Assembly (NCBI GenBank): GCA_965279705.1
Contig: OZ257257.1
Location: forward strand, 372,001 to 436,000
Source: Stagnimonas sp965279705
GTDB lineage: Bacteria; Pseudomonadota; Gammaproteobacteria; Nevskiales; Nevskiaceae
Length of the DNA stretch: 64,000 nucleotides
Direction of reading: 5' to 3'
Below are positions 15,745 through 24,889 of this stretch, piece after piece (within the stretch, counting starts at the first letter, position 1; the number at the start of each line of letters is the position of its first letter). The notes beneath the pieces are model-generated. The model was not told the origin of the DNA, did not search any database, and worked only from the letters and a program-made list of their open reading frames with translations. The translations under genes and the position numbers were made by a program.

Positions 15745-16479
15745 ATGACCCCCGCCGAACTCACCAAACTCGCCATCGCCGCCCTCGAAGACATGAAGGG
15801 CATCAACATCGAGATCATCGATGTCGCCCCGCTCACCAGCATTGCCGACCACATGGTGATCTGCACCGGCACCAGCAACCGGCACGTGAAAGCGCTGGCG
15901 GATTCGGTGATGCAGAAGGCCAGCGAAGCCGGTGTGGGCTGGCCGCGTTCGCAAGGGCTGGAGCAGGGCGACTGGGCGCTGGTGGACTTGAACGGCACTA
16001 TCGTTCACATCATGCAGGCCAGCGCGCGCGCCACCTACCAGCTAGAAAAGCTGTGGGATCTGGGCCAGCCCAAGCCCAAGCTCGACGCTGTCAAAAAAGC
16101 CAAGAAGCTCGCCAAGAAAATGGCGAAGAAGGCGGCGAAGAAATCAGCCGCCAAACCGGCACCGAGCAAAAAGCCGTTTGCGAAGAAAGCCGCTGCCAAG
16201 GCTGCACCGGCGAAGAAGTCGGCCGCTAAAAAACCTGCTGCAAAGCCGGTGGTGAAAGCCGCGACCAAACCTGCCGCCAAGACAGCAGTAAAGCCCGTGG
16301 CGAAAAAGCCGGCTGCGAAAAAAGCGGTCGTGACCAAAACGGTTGCCAAGAAAGCACCTGCCAAAAAGGCACCCGCCAAGAAAGTGGTTGCTGCGAAAAA
16401 GCCCGTGATCAAGACGCCGGTGAAGGCCATCAAGAAGTCGGCCGTGAAAAAGCCGGTCGTGAAAGCCAAGAAGCGCTAA
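15745..16479 (+). CDS. rsfS: Ribosomal silencing factor RsfS with a long histone H1-like Lys/Ala/Pro tail
   Basis: A protein of 244 residues. Residues 1-~110 form the RsfS (Iojap) domain, with IADHMVICTGTSNRHVKALAD and GWPRSQGLEQGDWALVDL, which binds uL14 on the 50S subunit and blocks subunit joining under starvation. From ~112 to the end is a ~130-residue tail made of KKxAAK, KKAPAK and KPVVK units, similar to eukaryotic histone H1 and bacterial AlgP/HctA-type tails. RsfS is normally 105-130 residues, so the tail doubles it. The reading frame is continuous with no shift. The tail probably binds nucleic acid (rRNA, tRNA or DNA); this is inferred from composition. rlmH follows after 3 bases. 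Confidence 0.92.
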   Translation: MTPAELTKLAIAALEDMKGINIEIIDVAPLTSIADHMVICTGTSNRHVKALADSVMQKASEAGVGWPRSQGLEQGDWALVDLNGTIVHIMQASARATYQLEKLWDLGQPKPKLDAVKKAKKLAKKMAKKAAKKSAAKPAPSKKPFAKKAAAKAAPAKKSAAKKPAAKPVVKAATKPAAKTAVKPVAKKPAAKKAVVTKTVAKKAPAKKAPAKKVVAAKKPVIKTPVKAIKKSAVKKPVVKAKKR

Positions 16480-16482
16480 GAG

Positions 16483-16953
16483 ATGAAGCTGCGCCTACTC
16501 GCCGTCGGCACGCGAATGCCGGACTGGGTAGACGCAGCCTTCGCCGACTACACCCGGCGCCTGCCGCCGGAATACGGGTTCGCGCTGCAAGAAATCGCAG
16601 TGACCCCGCGTGGCAAGAACGCCGACATCGCCCGCCTCAAGCGCGACGAAGGCGAGAAAATTCTCAAAGCCCTGCCGCGCGATACCCGCTTGGTCACGCT
16701 CGACGAGCGCGGCACGCAATGGACCACCGAGCAGCTCGCTGCAAGGCTGAGCGCCTGGTTGCAGGATGGCCGCGACGTGACCCTCGCCATCGGTGGGCCG
16801 GATGGTCATGCGCCGGAGGTACTGGCGCGGGCGGACGAGAGCTGGGGTCTTTCCAAACTGGTGCTGCCACACGCTCTGGTGCGGGTGGTGGTGGCCGAGG
16901 CGCTGTACCGGGCCTGGAGCGTCAACGCCAATCATCCGTACCACAGGGCTTGA
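16483..16953 (+). CDS. rlmH: 23S rRNA (pseudouridine1915-N3)-methyltransferase
   Basis: A protein of 156 residues, the standard RlmH length. This SPOUT-class enzyme methylates pseudouridine 1915 in helix 69 of 23S rRNA. Visible marks: MKLRLLAVGTRMPDWV at the N-terminus, LDERGTQWTTEQLA, the knot loop LAIGGPDGHAPEV, and the C-terminal LPHALVRVVVAEALYRAWSV with HPYHRA. It sits 3 bases downstream of rsfS, as in many Proteobacteria, so both ribosome-associated products are made together. It ends the housekeeping operon; the 144 bases to kpsS contain no clear terminator. Confidence 0.96.
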   Translation: MKLRLLAVGTRMPDWVDAAFADYTRRLPPEYGFALQEIAVTPRGKNADIARLKRDEGEKILKALPRDTRLVTLDERGTQWTTEQLAARLSAWLQDGRDVTLAIGGPDGHAPEVLARADESWGLSKLVLPHALVRVVVAEALYRAWSVNANHPYHRA

Positions 16954-17097
16954 TGGGCGGCGCTTGATTTAAGCTATGAAGCACCGGCAGTTGTAGACGA
17001 ACGCCCCTCACCCCAAACAGTGCCGCCTTTCCGACTGCTCAATGGCTGACTCCACGCGAATCCGGTGCTCCCAGGATGCTCGACGCCAGCGTATGTC

Positions 17098-18444
17098 ATG
17101 ACAGCTTGCGACCGGGTCATTGAAACCTTGAAACCTCTCCGCATCCTGTTTCTGCAGGGACAGATCAGCCATTTCTTCGCCGAACTGGGCCGCACCCTGG
17201 ATCAGCGTGGCCATGTCGTTCATCGCATCCATTTCAACGGTGGAGACCGCTGCTTCTGGGCACTGCCCGGTGGCGTCGATTTCACCGGCGAGCCGGGACA
17301 GTGGCCCCAGTTCCTGATCGAGCATCTGAAGGTCTGGGGAATCACCCACCTCATCCTTTTCGGCGACTGCCGCCCGATGCACACAGTGGCCATACGGCTC
17401 GCACGGGCGCGTGGTATCAGCGTGCATGTCTTCGAAGAAGGCTATCTACGCCCGCACTTCGTGACGATGGAAGAAGGGGGCGTCAACGGCCATTCGACGT
17501 TGCCGCGGCATGCGGATGAAATCCTGCGTCTGGCGACCGCCCTGCCGCCCTTCGAGCCCGGCCGAGCCATCCCATCCAGCTTCAGCCGCCGTGCTGCTGA
17601 AGATGTGCACTACAACCTGCGCGTGGCGCTGGGTCGCTGGCGGTTCCCGCACTACCGCACGCACCGGCCCTGGCATCCCTTGCGCGAGTACGTTGTCGGC
17701 GCGCGTCGCCTGCCGGCCAAACTGCTGGCCCGTAAACAGACCAACCAGCGTGCCGCAGCACTCTGGCAAGGCACGGCGCCTTATTTCGTCTTTCCGCTGC
17801 AGCTGGATGCCGATTCGCAGATTCGATTCCATGCCTCGCCAGGCGGCATGTCTTCGGCGATTGCCTCGGTCATGCAGTCGTTTGCCCGTCATGCCCCCGC
17901 CGATACCCTGCTCGTATTGACCGAGCACCCGCTGGATTACGGCCCAGCCAACCTCGCCAAAAAGGTCGCGCAGTGGTCGGATGAACTGCATCTGGCAAAG
18001 CGCGTGGTGTTCCTGCGCGATGGCAGCCCGCCACCGCTGGTGCAGGCCGCGCGCGGCCTGGTCACCGTCAACAGCACGATCGGCATTACAGCCTTGGCAT
18101 CGGGGGTGCCCGTCATCGCGCTCGGCACGGCCATTTATGACCTGCCGGGGTTGACCGCGCAGCAGGGTATCGATGTGTTCTGGCAGCACCCGCAGCCGCC
18201 CGAGCCTGTGCTGTTCGAGGCTTTTCGCCGGATGGTGGCGGCGCGCACCCAGATCAACGGCGGTTTCTACAGTGCCCAAGGCATTACCTTGGCCGTTGAG
18301 GGTGCTGTCGCCCGGCTCGAGCACGCGGCCGCCCTGCAAGCCGACTGGTCTGCGATGACGGGCGTCAGCAACGAAGAGGACAATGCGCGACCGGCGTGGC
18401 CGTCAGCAGAGGCCGCACGAGCGGCAAACGTGACGCCGGTTTGA
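17098..18444 (+). CDS. kpsS: Capsular polysaccharide KpsS-type beta-Kdo transferase
   Basis: A protein of 448 residues (459 if a GTG at 17065 is used). It matches KpsS, which starts the poly-Kdo linker on lysophosphatidylglycerol for group 2 capsules. Recognisable segments are FLQGQISHFFAELG, HFNGGDRCFW, LFGDCRPMH, FEEGYLRPHFVTMEEGGVN with S-x-LPR following, LTEHPLDYG, TVNSTIGITALASGVPVIALG and DLPGLTAQ. Neither start has a good ribosome site; 17098 is the first ATG. The gene is the first of two plus-strand capsule genes that converge on the minus-strand capsule operon. Such enzymes act at the cytoplasmic face of the inner membrane. Confidence 0.88.
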   Translation: MTACDRVIETLKPLRILFLQGQISHFFAELGRTLDQRGHVVHRIHFNGGDRCFWALPGGVDFTGEPGQWPQFLIEHLKVWGITHLILFGDCRPMHTVAIRLARARGISVHVFEEGYLRPHFVTMEEGGVNGHSTLPRHADEILRLATALPPFEPGRAIPSSFSRRAAEDVHYNLRVALGRWRFPHYRTHRPWHPLREYVVGARRLPAKLLARKQTNQRAAALWQGTAPYFVFPLQLDADSQIRFHASPGGMSSAIASVMQSFARHAPADTLLVLTEHPLDYGPANLAKKVAQWSDELHLAKRVVFLRDGSPPPLVQAARGLVTVNSTIGITALASGVPVIALGTAIYDLPGLTAQQGIDVFWQHPQPPEPVLFEAFRRMVAARTQINGGFYSAQGITLAVEGAVARLEHAAALQADWSAMTGVSNEEDNARPAWPSAEAARAANVTPV

Positions 18445-18459
18445 GAGGCGCACCGTGCC

Positions 18460-19965
18460 ATGAGTCCTGCTGAAGCGCAGTGGGGCGCCGCGCTAGCCCT
18501 GCTGTTCGGGGGGTGGTGGCTGCCGCGCCGGGCTGCAGGCACGCGCTGGCGGTTTTCGCCGGCGTTGTTCATGGATGCGCTGCTGCCTGCCGCCTTGTTC
18601 GCCACCATTCTGGTGCTTTCCGCCCGGCCGCTGCTGGCGGGTGTGGTCACGCTGGCAGCCGGTGCTGGCTGGGCCCGCGCCGACCGCGACAAGCGGCGGG
18701 TGCTGGCCGAACCCATCGTGTTCACCGATGTGTTCCAGGCGTTCGATATTTTTCGCCACCCGCAGCTGGCCATGCCGTTTCCGCACAAGGCGCCGCTGAT
18801 ACTGGCGGCGCTCGCTACCCTCGGATTTTTTGCACTGGTGATCCGGTTCGAAACGGCGGCATGGCAGGTCAATCTCTGGCTGTCGGTGTTCTGTATTGCC
18901 ATCGCGGTGCTTGCCGCACGCGCGGGGCGGTTCCTGCTGCCACGCATTTATCAGGGCTTGCGGCAGCAGCTCACCGCCGACCCCACGCGTGATAGCGCCG
19001 CACACGGGTCGCTCGCCACGATTCTGCTTTATGGCCTGTTCGCCCACAGCGAGCGTGTGGCGCGGCGTGAGCCCTTGATTCCGCCTGCCACCCACACGGT
19101 GACGGAGCCGGCCCCAGCCTGTGGGCCGGTCGTACTGGTGCAGAACGAATCCTTCTTCGATGCCCGCCGCCTGCACCCCGGTATCTCGCCGGCGCTGCTG
19201 CCCGCGTTCGACCGCGCTTGTCGCGACGGGCTGCAATGGGGTCGGTTCGCGGTGCCGAGTTTCGGCGCCAATACGGTGCGTACCGAGTTCGCGGTACTCA
19301 CCGGTGCGGGCGAGCAGCAGATCGGGTTCGACCGATTCAATCCCTACTACCGTTTCGCCGACCAGGCCATCGAATCCATTGCCTGGACGATGCGCCGCGA
19401 GGGCTACAAGACCATCTGCCTGCACCCGTTCGACCGCCGTTTCTATCGCCGCGATCGGGTGATGCCTAACCTGGGCTTCGACCTGTTTCTCGGCGAGGAA
19501 CAGTTCACCGACGCCGTCCGCATCAACGGCTATGTGTCGGACGTCGACGTGGCGCACGTCGCCGCCCGGCTGATCCGCGAGTACGGGCCGAAACTCTTCC
19601 TGTTCGTCATCACCATGGAAAACCACGGCCCCTGGGGCGGCGCACCCGACCCAGGAATCGGCGCGCTCGATGCCTTGCCGCTCGATGAAAGCGAACGCAT
19701 GGCGCTCAACCACTACCTCGCCAGCCTCGTGCACGCCGATCAGATGATCGAGATCCTGCGCAGCGCGCTGGAAGCGCAAAGCGCGCCCGCCGTGCTGGGC
19801 TTTTATGGCGACCACCTGCCGAGTTTTCCCAGCGTGTTTCCCAAGCTTGGTTTGAACACCGCTCACAGCGACTATCTGCTGTGGCGATCGGGCACGGGCG
19901 GCGGTGTGCAGCGCGAGCTCGCTGCCGCGGACCTGGCGGCCGCGGTGCTCAAAGCGCGTCGCTGA
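18460..19965 (+). CDS. LTA synthase/phosphoglycerol transferase-like membrane sulfatase-fold enzyme
   Basis: A protein of 501 residues. The first ~175 residues hold about four membrane segments; the remainder is an alkaline-phosphatase-fold catalytic domain as in LtaS and MdoB. Visible metal-site elements are LVQNESFFD (Glu), FGANTVRTEFAVLTG (likely Thr nucleophile region), ITMENHGPW, and FYGDHLPSF (Asp-His). LtaS/MdoB enzymes move phosphoglycerol from phosphatidylglycerol onto a polymer or glucan. Directly after kpsS (15 bases) and convergent with the capsule operon, it probably decorates the capsule or its lipid linker with phosphoglycerol, which is an inference. The catalytic domain would lie on the periplasmic side. 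Confidence 0.82.
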   Translation: MSPAEAQWGAALALLFGGWWLPRRAAGTRWRFSPALFMDALLPAALFATILVLSARPLLAGVVTLAAGAGWARADRDKRRVLAEPIVFTDVFQAFDIFRHPQLAMPFPHKAPLILAALATLGFFALVIRFETAAWQVNLWLSVFCIAIAVLAARAGRFLLPRIYQGLRQQLTADPTRDSAAHGSLATILLYGLFAHSERVARREPLIPPATHTVTEPAPACGPVVLVQNESFFDARRLHPGISPALLPAFDRACRDGLQWGRFAVPSFGANTVRTEFAVLTGAGEQQIGFDRFNPYYRFADQAIESIAWTMRREGYKTICLHPFDRRFYRRDRVMPNLGFDLFLGEEQFTDAVRINGYVSDVDVAHVAARLIREYGPKLFLFVITMENHGPWGGAPDPGIGALDALPLDESERMALNHYLASLVHADQMIEILRSALEAQSAPAVLGFYGDHLPSFPSVFPKLGLNTAHSDYLLWRSGTGGGVQRELAAADLAAAVLKARR

Positions 19966-19983
19966 TCCGGCGCGCGACGCGCA

Positions 19984-22900
19984 TCACCGCTGCGCCGGTT
20001 CCAGCCGCTGCTCCTCACACACGATGTGATAGTTGCTTTCTGCCTCCTGCAGCAGTTCGGCATCCACCGCGGCATTGACACCGGATGGCGCGTAGTGCGC
20101 AAAGAACAGGCGCATGACGTGATCCACACCCGCCGCGTTCACCGAGCGCAGGTCGGCTCCGAAATAAGCTCCGCGGCTGAAGTTGCCGGTGATGATTTCG
20201 TACGACGGGAAGTAGCTGCACTGCGCATGCCGCCGCGCCATTTCCGCGGCTGCGACCCGCAGTACCGACTTGCTGTAGGTGGTAGCCGACAGCACGTGTG
20301 CCTCGTCATAGGTGGCCGCCAGCGGCACCGGTGAAACCGTGAAGAGCACTTTTGCGCCGGGGTTGACGTGCGCCAGTTTGGCGACGAAGACGTCGAGATC
20401 GGCCATGACTTCGGCGACGCCAAAATTGACCCATTCATACAGATCCGCGTCCGCGTCTCCCGCCACCACGCCGGGGGCGAGCGGCACCACGGCACCATCG
20501 GCTTTCGAGCGCCAGGCTTCGGTTAACCCCAGCGTGAAGACGAAAACTTCCACTGTCTCGAACAAGGCACGCACGGCGGCCAGGTGTTCGTGGCGCGATG
20601 CCAACAGGCTGTCCAGATCAGCAAAGCCGTCTGGTGCTATCTCGGGGCGGAAAGGGTCCGCCAGCCGGCCGTCGGGTCGCAGCCATGCGGTTTCACCGGG
20701 CAGGAACTCGCCATATGCCCGCTCGAACAGTTGCAGCAGCTGCCGCGCGGTGTAGAGGTTGCCGTAGCGTGCGGAATAGACGCCGTAGTGGTGCCGTGTC
20801 GCGGCGTCCGCATCCAGCGCCGGTGGCGCGGGTTCGGTGACGAGATAAGCGAAACCCCGCTGCTGCAGGCGACGCGAGATGTGCTGTGCGAAACAGCTGC
20901 CGGCCGTCGCGACGCGCGTGCGGGCGTCGATCTGGAATCGTGGCGTGCCGATCACCGGATCGACCTCGGCCATCGGCAGTTTCGCGACCGCGCTGCGCCA
21001 GAAGTGCTGCGGCGGCAGGTGCGCATACGGGTGCACGCCCGTGGGCGGTGCGGCCGCAGGCAGCGGGGTGGGGCGCGTGCGCTGCCGCGCGGCGTCACCG
21101 AACACCTCGCGGTAGCGGTCGGAAAACGGCCGGTCGCAGCGCAGCTCGTCGCGGCCGACGCTGGCGAACGCGGCGAAGGACTCCTCGACCATCGCCTCCA
21201 GGTCGAACAGTCGCAGCGCCGTGCGTACGCTCTGGTTGCCGTTGCTGGCCTTGAAGGTATAGCTGCCGGGCACGCCGAGACGCGCGGCGAGCTCCGGATA
21301 CACCGGCCATACCGGCCCGCTGGCCAGTGCGTCGTGCAGGAAGTCCGCCGGCTCGACGGCAGGCACATCGACGCCCATGCGCAGAAGCAGCGCGCGGGCC
21401 ACATCGACGAGCACGCCGACCGTCGGATGGTTGTGCGCGTGCATGAAGCAACCACGCAGGCGCCAGCGCGCCAGCAGGCCTTCGAGCGGCAGGCCGGCGG
21501 CCTGGCCTTCGGCACACAGCCGCGTCGCGGAGGCGTCCCAGTAATCGTGAAAGCGCAGCGTCTGGTAGACCTCATCGCGGAACAGGTCGAGCGTCTCGCG
21601 CACGTTCATCCCCACCCGCCAGGCGTTGTAGGCGATCGACGAGTGGTATGGCCCCGCGGGGCCGTCGAGATGCGTCTTGCCGTGGCCGCGCAGCACGTAG
21701 CAGATGTCGGGGTGGAACGCTGGGAAGGTGATGTTCGGAAACCGCTGGATGCGCTGTTCGAGTTCGGGCAGATGCGGCAGCGCGAGTGCGGCGAGTGCCG
21801 GCTGCATCAGGATCACGTCGTGGTGACGTGCGAGTTCACGCAGTGGCTCGACCAGCAGCGCGGGGTTGTCGAGTGCGAGCTGGCCGACCGCGTGGATGGT
21901 CGGCATCCGTCCGCCGATGAAGGTCTGTATCGCGCTCGCGACACCTTCGCCCTGGCAGTTGGAAAACACCGTCATTCGGGGCCGCGCGCGCAGCGGTGCA
22001 CGCAGCGCCTCGTCCAGCCGCGGCGGAATCTCGGGCAGGCGCACGATCGTCGGCGCGGCGGCAGGTTCGGCAAGGGCCGAAGGTGTCGGGAGGTCGAGCG
22101 CGGCATGGCCGTCGGTGCGCTCGAAGTCGAGACTCACCAAACGCAGTTGTGTCTGCTGCATGTCGATGGCGTGCAGCACGCATTCGAACTGCACCAGATC
22201 GTGGTCGCACTGGAACTCGGCCTGGCGTTGCCCCGGTGCCAGGCGCAGACGTGCGACTTCCAGCAGGCCGACACGGTCCTTGATGATGGCGTCGATGGTC
22301 TGGTCGCAGTCCCCGACCAGCGTCAGCCGCCAGCGGCCGCGTGCCAGTGACCAGTACGGGCCGAAGACGAGCGTCTCCCGTCCCTCGATGATGACCGGCG
22401 CCGTGAGGTCTGCGCGATCGGGCCACTGCGCGGCACCGGCGATGCGCAGCTGCCGCGGCGTAATGCGAAAGCGCCGCCGCCGCCGGTTCTCCATCAGGCT
22501 CGCATCGCGCGAGGCGAATACATTGCCGCCGTCCCAGGCGATCAGTGCGTCGACGGTCGTGAAAGGCAGCAGCGTCGCCTCGTCGCCGACTCCGTAGACG
22601 CGCATGCCGAGTTGCTCGAAGAACTGCCACAGCGCCCGCTCGTTGCCGTAGTCACGGATCATCTTCTCGAACAGCACGCCAGCCTTGGGCGAGCGCGCCA
22701 GCACAGCCTGCATGCCGCGCAACACTTCGAGTTCGTGGCCCTCGACGTCGATCTTGACCAGATCGCACTGGAAGTCGGCCGGCACCACGGTATCGAACAC
22801 GCACAGCTCGATCTCCTGTGCTTCGGTCGGCTCATCGAGACGCGACTGCCAGCGCTCGGTGAGCGCCGACGGGATGTGGCCGGCGCCTTTGTGACCCAGC

Positions 22901-23475
22901 GGTATTTCGAATAGCGCCGTGCCGGGACGGTCCGACAGTGCGAACGGATACGACTGCACGCATTGCGACAGGCCGTTGAGATGCAAGGTGCGGCGCAGCA
23001 GTTCCAGCATGCGGGGCTGCGGCTCGAAGGCGTGCACCTTGCCGCTGCCCTCGCGCACCCGCTGTGCGACCCGCAGCGAGAAGAATCCCAGGTTGGCCCC
23101 GACATCGACGAACACGGTGGCGTCATCGACGAAGCTCAGCAGCAGAGAGATGTTGTCTTCCTCATAGCGGCCGCCGCTCAGGAAGTTCATCGGTGACCCG
23201 TAATCGTTCGAATTGATGAAGATCGGCGTCTCGTCGGGCAGGTGGGTCAGCGCAATGCCGTCACCGAGATAACTGGCGCCGTGGGTGTTGAGAAAGTCCA
23301 GCTGCACCCCGCTGCGCAACAGCTGGCGTTCGATGCGGCCGAGCGATTCCAGCCGATCTCCCGTGCGTACCAGCTGTGCCTCGATGCGCGCTAGCCGTTC
23401 GCGGTCTTCCGGTGTCGTTGAAGGGGCAGCGGGCGGCGGCTGAGGGCGGGAAAATCGCGAGAAGAAGTTTTTCAT
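19984..23475 (-). CDS. Three-domain capsule protein: FkbM methyltransferase - WcbI-like - GSCFA domain
   Basis: A protein of 1163 residues. Residues ~85-320 are an FkbM-family methyltransferase (VDVGANLGFFSLRVA SAM motif; KIDVEGHELEVLRG). Residues ~330-490 look like a beta-rich module that I cannot name. Residues ~500-740 resemble WcbI, a putative acyltransferase of capsule loci, with the NCQ motif at 506-508. Residues ~855-1130 are a GSCFA domain (GSCFAQ at 859) of the SGNH/GDSL hydrolase type. All three families modify surface polysaccharides, by O-methylation and O-acylation or deacylation. The start at 23475 is the first ATG with a sensible N-terminus; a GTG at 23529 is possible, and neither has a strong ribosome site. 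It closes the minus-strand capsule operon. Confidence 0.85.
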   Translation of the reverse strand: MKNFFSRFSRPQPPPAAPSTTPEDRERLARIEAQLVRTGDRLESLGRIERQLLRSGVQLDFLNTHGASYLGDGIALTHLPDETPIFINSNDYGSPMNFLSGGRYEEDNISLLLSFVDDATVFVDVGANLGFFSLRVAQRVREGSGKVHAFEPQPRMLELLRRTLHLNGLSQCVQSYPFALSDRPGTALFEIPLGHKGAGHIPSALTERWQSRLDEPTEAQEIELCVFDTVVPADFQCDLVKIDVEGHELEVLRGMQAVLARSPKAGVLFEKMIRDYGNERALWQFFEQLGMRVYGVGDEATLLPFTTVDALIAWDGGNVFASRDASLMENRRRRRFRITPRQLRIAGAAQWPDRADLTAPVIIEGRETLVFGPYWSLARGRWRLTLVGDCDQTIDAIIKDRVGLLEVARLRLAPGQRQAEFQCDHDLVQFECVLHAIDMQQTQLRLVSLDFERTDGHAALDLPTPSALAEPAAAPTIVRLPEIPPRLDEALRAPLRARPRMTVFSNCQGEGVASAIQTFIGGRMPTIHAVGQLALDNPALLVEPLRELARHHDVILMQPALAALALPHLPELEQRIQRFPNITFPAFHPDICYVLRGHGKTHLDGPAGPYHSSIAYNAWRVGMNVRETLDLFRDEVYQTLRFHDYWDASATRLCAEGQAAGLPLEGLLARWRLRGCFMHAHNHPTVGVLVDVARALLLRMGVDVPAVEPADFLHDALASGPVWPVYPELAARLGVPGSYTFKASNGNQSVRTALRLFDLEAMVEESFAAFASVGRDELRCDRPFSDRYREVFGDAARQRTRPTPLPAAAPPTGVHPYAHLPPQHFWRSAVAKLPMAEVDPVIGTPRFQIDARTRVATAGSCFAQHISRRLQQRGFAYLVTEPAPPALDADAATRHHYGVYSARYGNLYTARQLLQLFERAYGEFLPGETAWLRPDGRLADPFRPEIAPDGFADLDSLLASRHEHLAAVRALFETVEVFVFTLGLTEAWRSKADGAVVPLAPGVVAGDADADLYEWVNFGVAEVMADLDVFVAKLAHVNPGAKVLFTVSPVPLAATYDEAHVLSATTYSKSVLRVAAAEMARRHAQCSYFPSYEIITGNFSRGAYFGADLRSVNAAGVDHVMRLFFAHYAPSGVNAAVDAELLQEAESNYHIVCEEQRLEPAQR

Positions 23476-23563
23476 GCGGGGATACCGGAGGCCCCTTGCC
23501 GCCCGGATGGGGCTAGGGATTCTGGACACTTCGAAAGCGTCTTGATGCTGTAGATGCCCCGAC

Positions 23564-24889
23564 TCAAGACGGCTTTTCCATCAGCCGGTCGTAGAGCGCG
23601 CCCACCCGCTCGGCGTAACGCTCGGGCGAAAAAAGTGCGGCGCGCTGTGTGCCGCGGGCGATGAGATCGCGACGCAATGCGTCGTTGCCATCCAGGGCGC
23701 GAATCCCTTCGGCCAGGGCCTGTCCGTCATAGGGGTCGACCAGCAGTGCCGCATCGCCGGCGATCTCGGGGATGGAGCCGGTGTTGGCGCTGAGCACGGG
23801 TGTGCCGAGCAGCATGGCCTCCAGTACCGGCAGACCAAAGCCTTCGTAGACCGAGGGGAACAGCACGGCGCGCGCGCTGCGCATCAGACTGACCAGCGAT
23901 GACAAGGGCACGTAGTCCAGCACGTAGATGCGGTCGCGCAGCCGGCGCTCCTGTGCCAGATAAAGTCGCAGCTCTTCATCGGATTTCCAGGCGCGCGGCC
24001 CCGCCAGCACCAGCGGGGCCGTGGTACCACTGGCCAGATAGGCTTCGATCAAGCGCGCGATGTTTTTCTTGGGCTCGATGGCGCCGACATAGAGAAAATA
24101 ACCTTGGGCGGGGAGGCGATAGGTGCTTGCCACTTCCTGCTCCGCGAGCGCCTGCGGCTTGGTGAGCAGATGTGCAGGCAGGGTGACCGCCTGATAGGTA
24201 TTGGTGACTCGCTCGGGCGGCACGCCGAGCAACTCGATGATGTCGCGCCGCGAGCACTCCGAGACGGTGACGATGTGGTCCGCTACGGCTGCGATGCGTC
24301 GCACCAGCCGCAGGTAGCGGCGCTTGCGGTCCAGCGTGGTGTAGGGCAGCCGCAGCGGCACCAGATCGTGCAGCGTGTAGATGTTGAGCGCGCCTTCGAC
24401 CCGCATCGGCAAGGGGTAGGTCCAGTGCGCCAGTTTCGGCTGCTCGGGCAGGCGCACGGAGTGGAAGCTGCGCCAGTTGGTGAACTGGCGTTGTGCCCTG
24501 GCATAGACATCCGGCACGTTCCAGAGGGCATCGTGATGTGCCATGCGCCGCCGCTGTTCGGGGGCGATCACCAGTTCCGTGAGGGTGACCGGTTTGGCCA
24601 CGCTCGCAAGGTTCAAGGGACTGGTGAAGTATTCCGAAACCGCCTTGAGCCGGTTCCGCCAGGCCGGTGCCTTGATTTCGCTGTCGAAGAAGGTCACTTC
24701 CCGCAGCAGCGGATCCGCCGGCGAGGCAATGCGCCGCCCGTGCAGGATGCCGACCTCGTAGTCGAGCGACTTCAGGCAGTAGCTGAGGTTGCGGGCATAG
24801 GTGGCCACACCGGTGCCGCGGGAGAGATCGAGGTTGTAGGCGTCGATCAACACCGAGCCACGCGAACCCGCTGTAGGGAGAGTGCTCAC
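23564..24889 (-). CDS. Glycosyltransferase family 4
   Basis: A protein of 441 residues with the GT4 (GT-B fold) layout: an N-terminal acceptor domain (IDAYNLDLSRGTGVATYARNL carries the Gly-rich loop), VSECSRRDIIELLG in the linker, then the donor domain with YVGAIEPKKNIARLIEAYL and EGFGLPVLEAMLLGTPVLSAN. The GFxxPxxE motif binds the sugar nucleotide. These enzymes are retaining transferases; the sugar cannot be predicted. The GTG start at 24889 overlaps the kpsT stop by 4 bases (GTGA), so translation is coupled. It probably builds the capsule repeat unit in the cytoplasm. The fusion protein follows after an 88-base gap. Confidence 0.9.
   Translation of the reverse strand: MSTLPTAGSRGSVLIDAYNLDLSRGTGVATYARNLSYCLKSLDYEVGILHGRRIASPADPLLREVTFFDSEIKAPAWRNRLKAVSEYFTSPLNLASVAKPVTLTELVIAPEQRRRMAHHDALWNVPDVYARAQRQFTNWRSFHSVRLPEQPKLAHWTYPLPMRVEGALNIYTLHDLVPLRLPYTTLDRKRRYLRLVRRIAAVADHIVTVSECSRRDIIELLGVPPERVTNTYQAVTLPAHLLTKPQALAEQEVASTYRLPAQGYFLYVGAIEPKKNIARLIEAYLASGTTAPLVLAGPRAWKSDEELRLYLAQERRLRDRIYVLDYVPLSSLVSLMRSARAVLFPSVYEGFGLPVLEAMLLGTPVLSANTGSIPEIAGDAALLVDPYDGQALAEGIRALDGNDALRRDLIARGTQRAALFSPERYAERVGALYDRLMEKPS

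Noticed and set aside
16080..16479. Repetitive Lys/Ala codons as a possible tandem DNA repeat or a separate gene
   Set aside because: The DNA units are not identical repeats, the reading frame is continuous with RsfS, and no start or ribosome site separates the tail.
20584..22350. 588-codon open frame on the plus strand inside the capsule fusion gene
   Set aside because: It is antisense to well-supported FkbM and WcbI-like coding sequence; its composition (many Arg, Ala, Gln, Val) is typical of a shadow frame.
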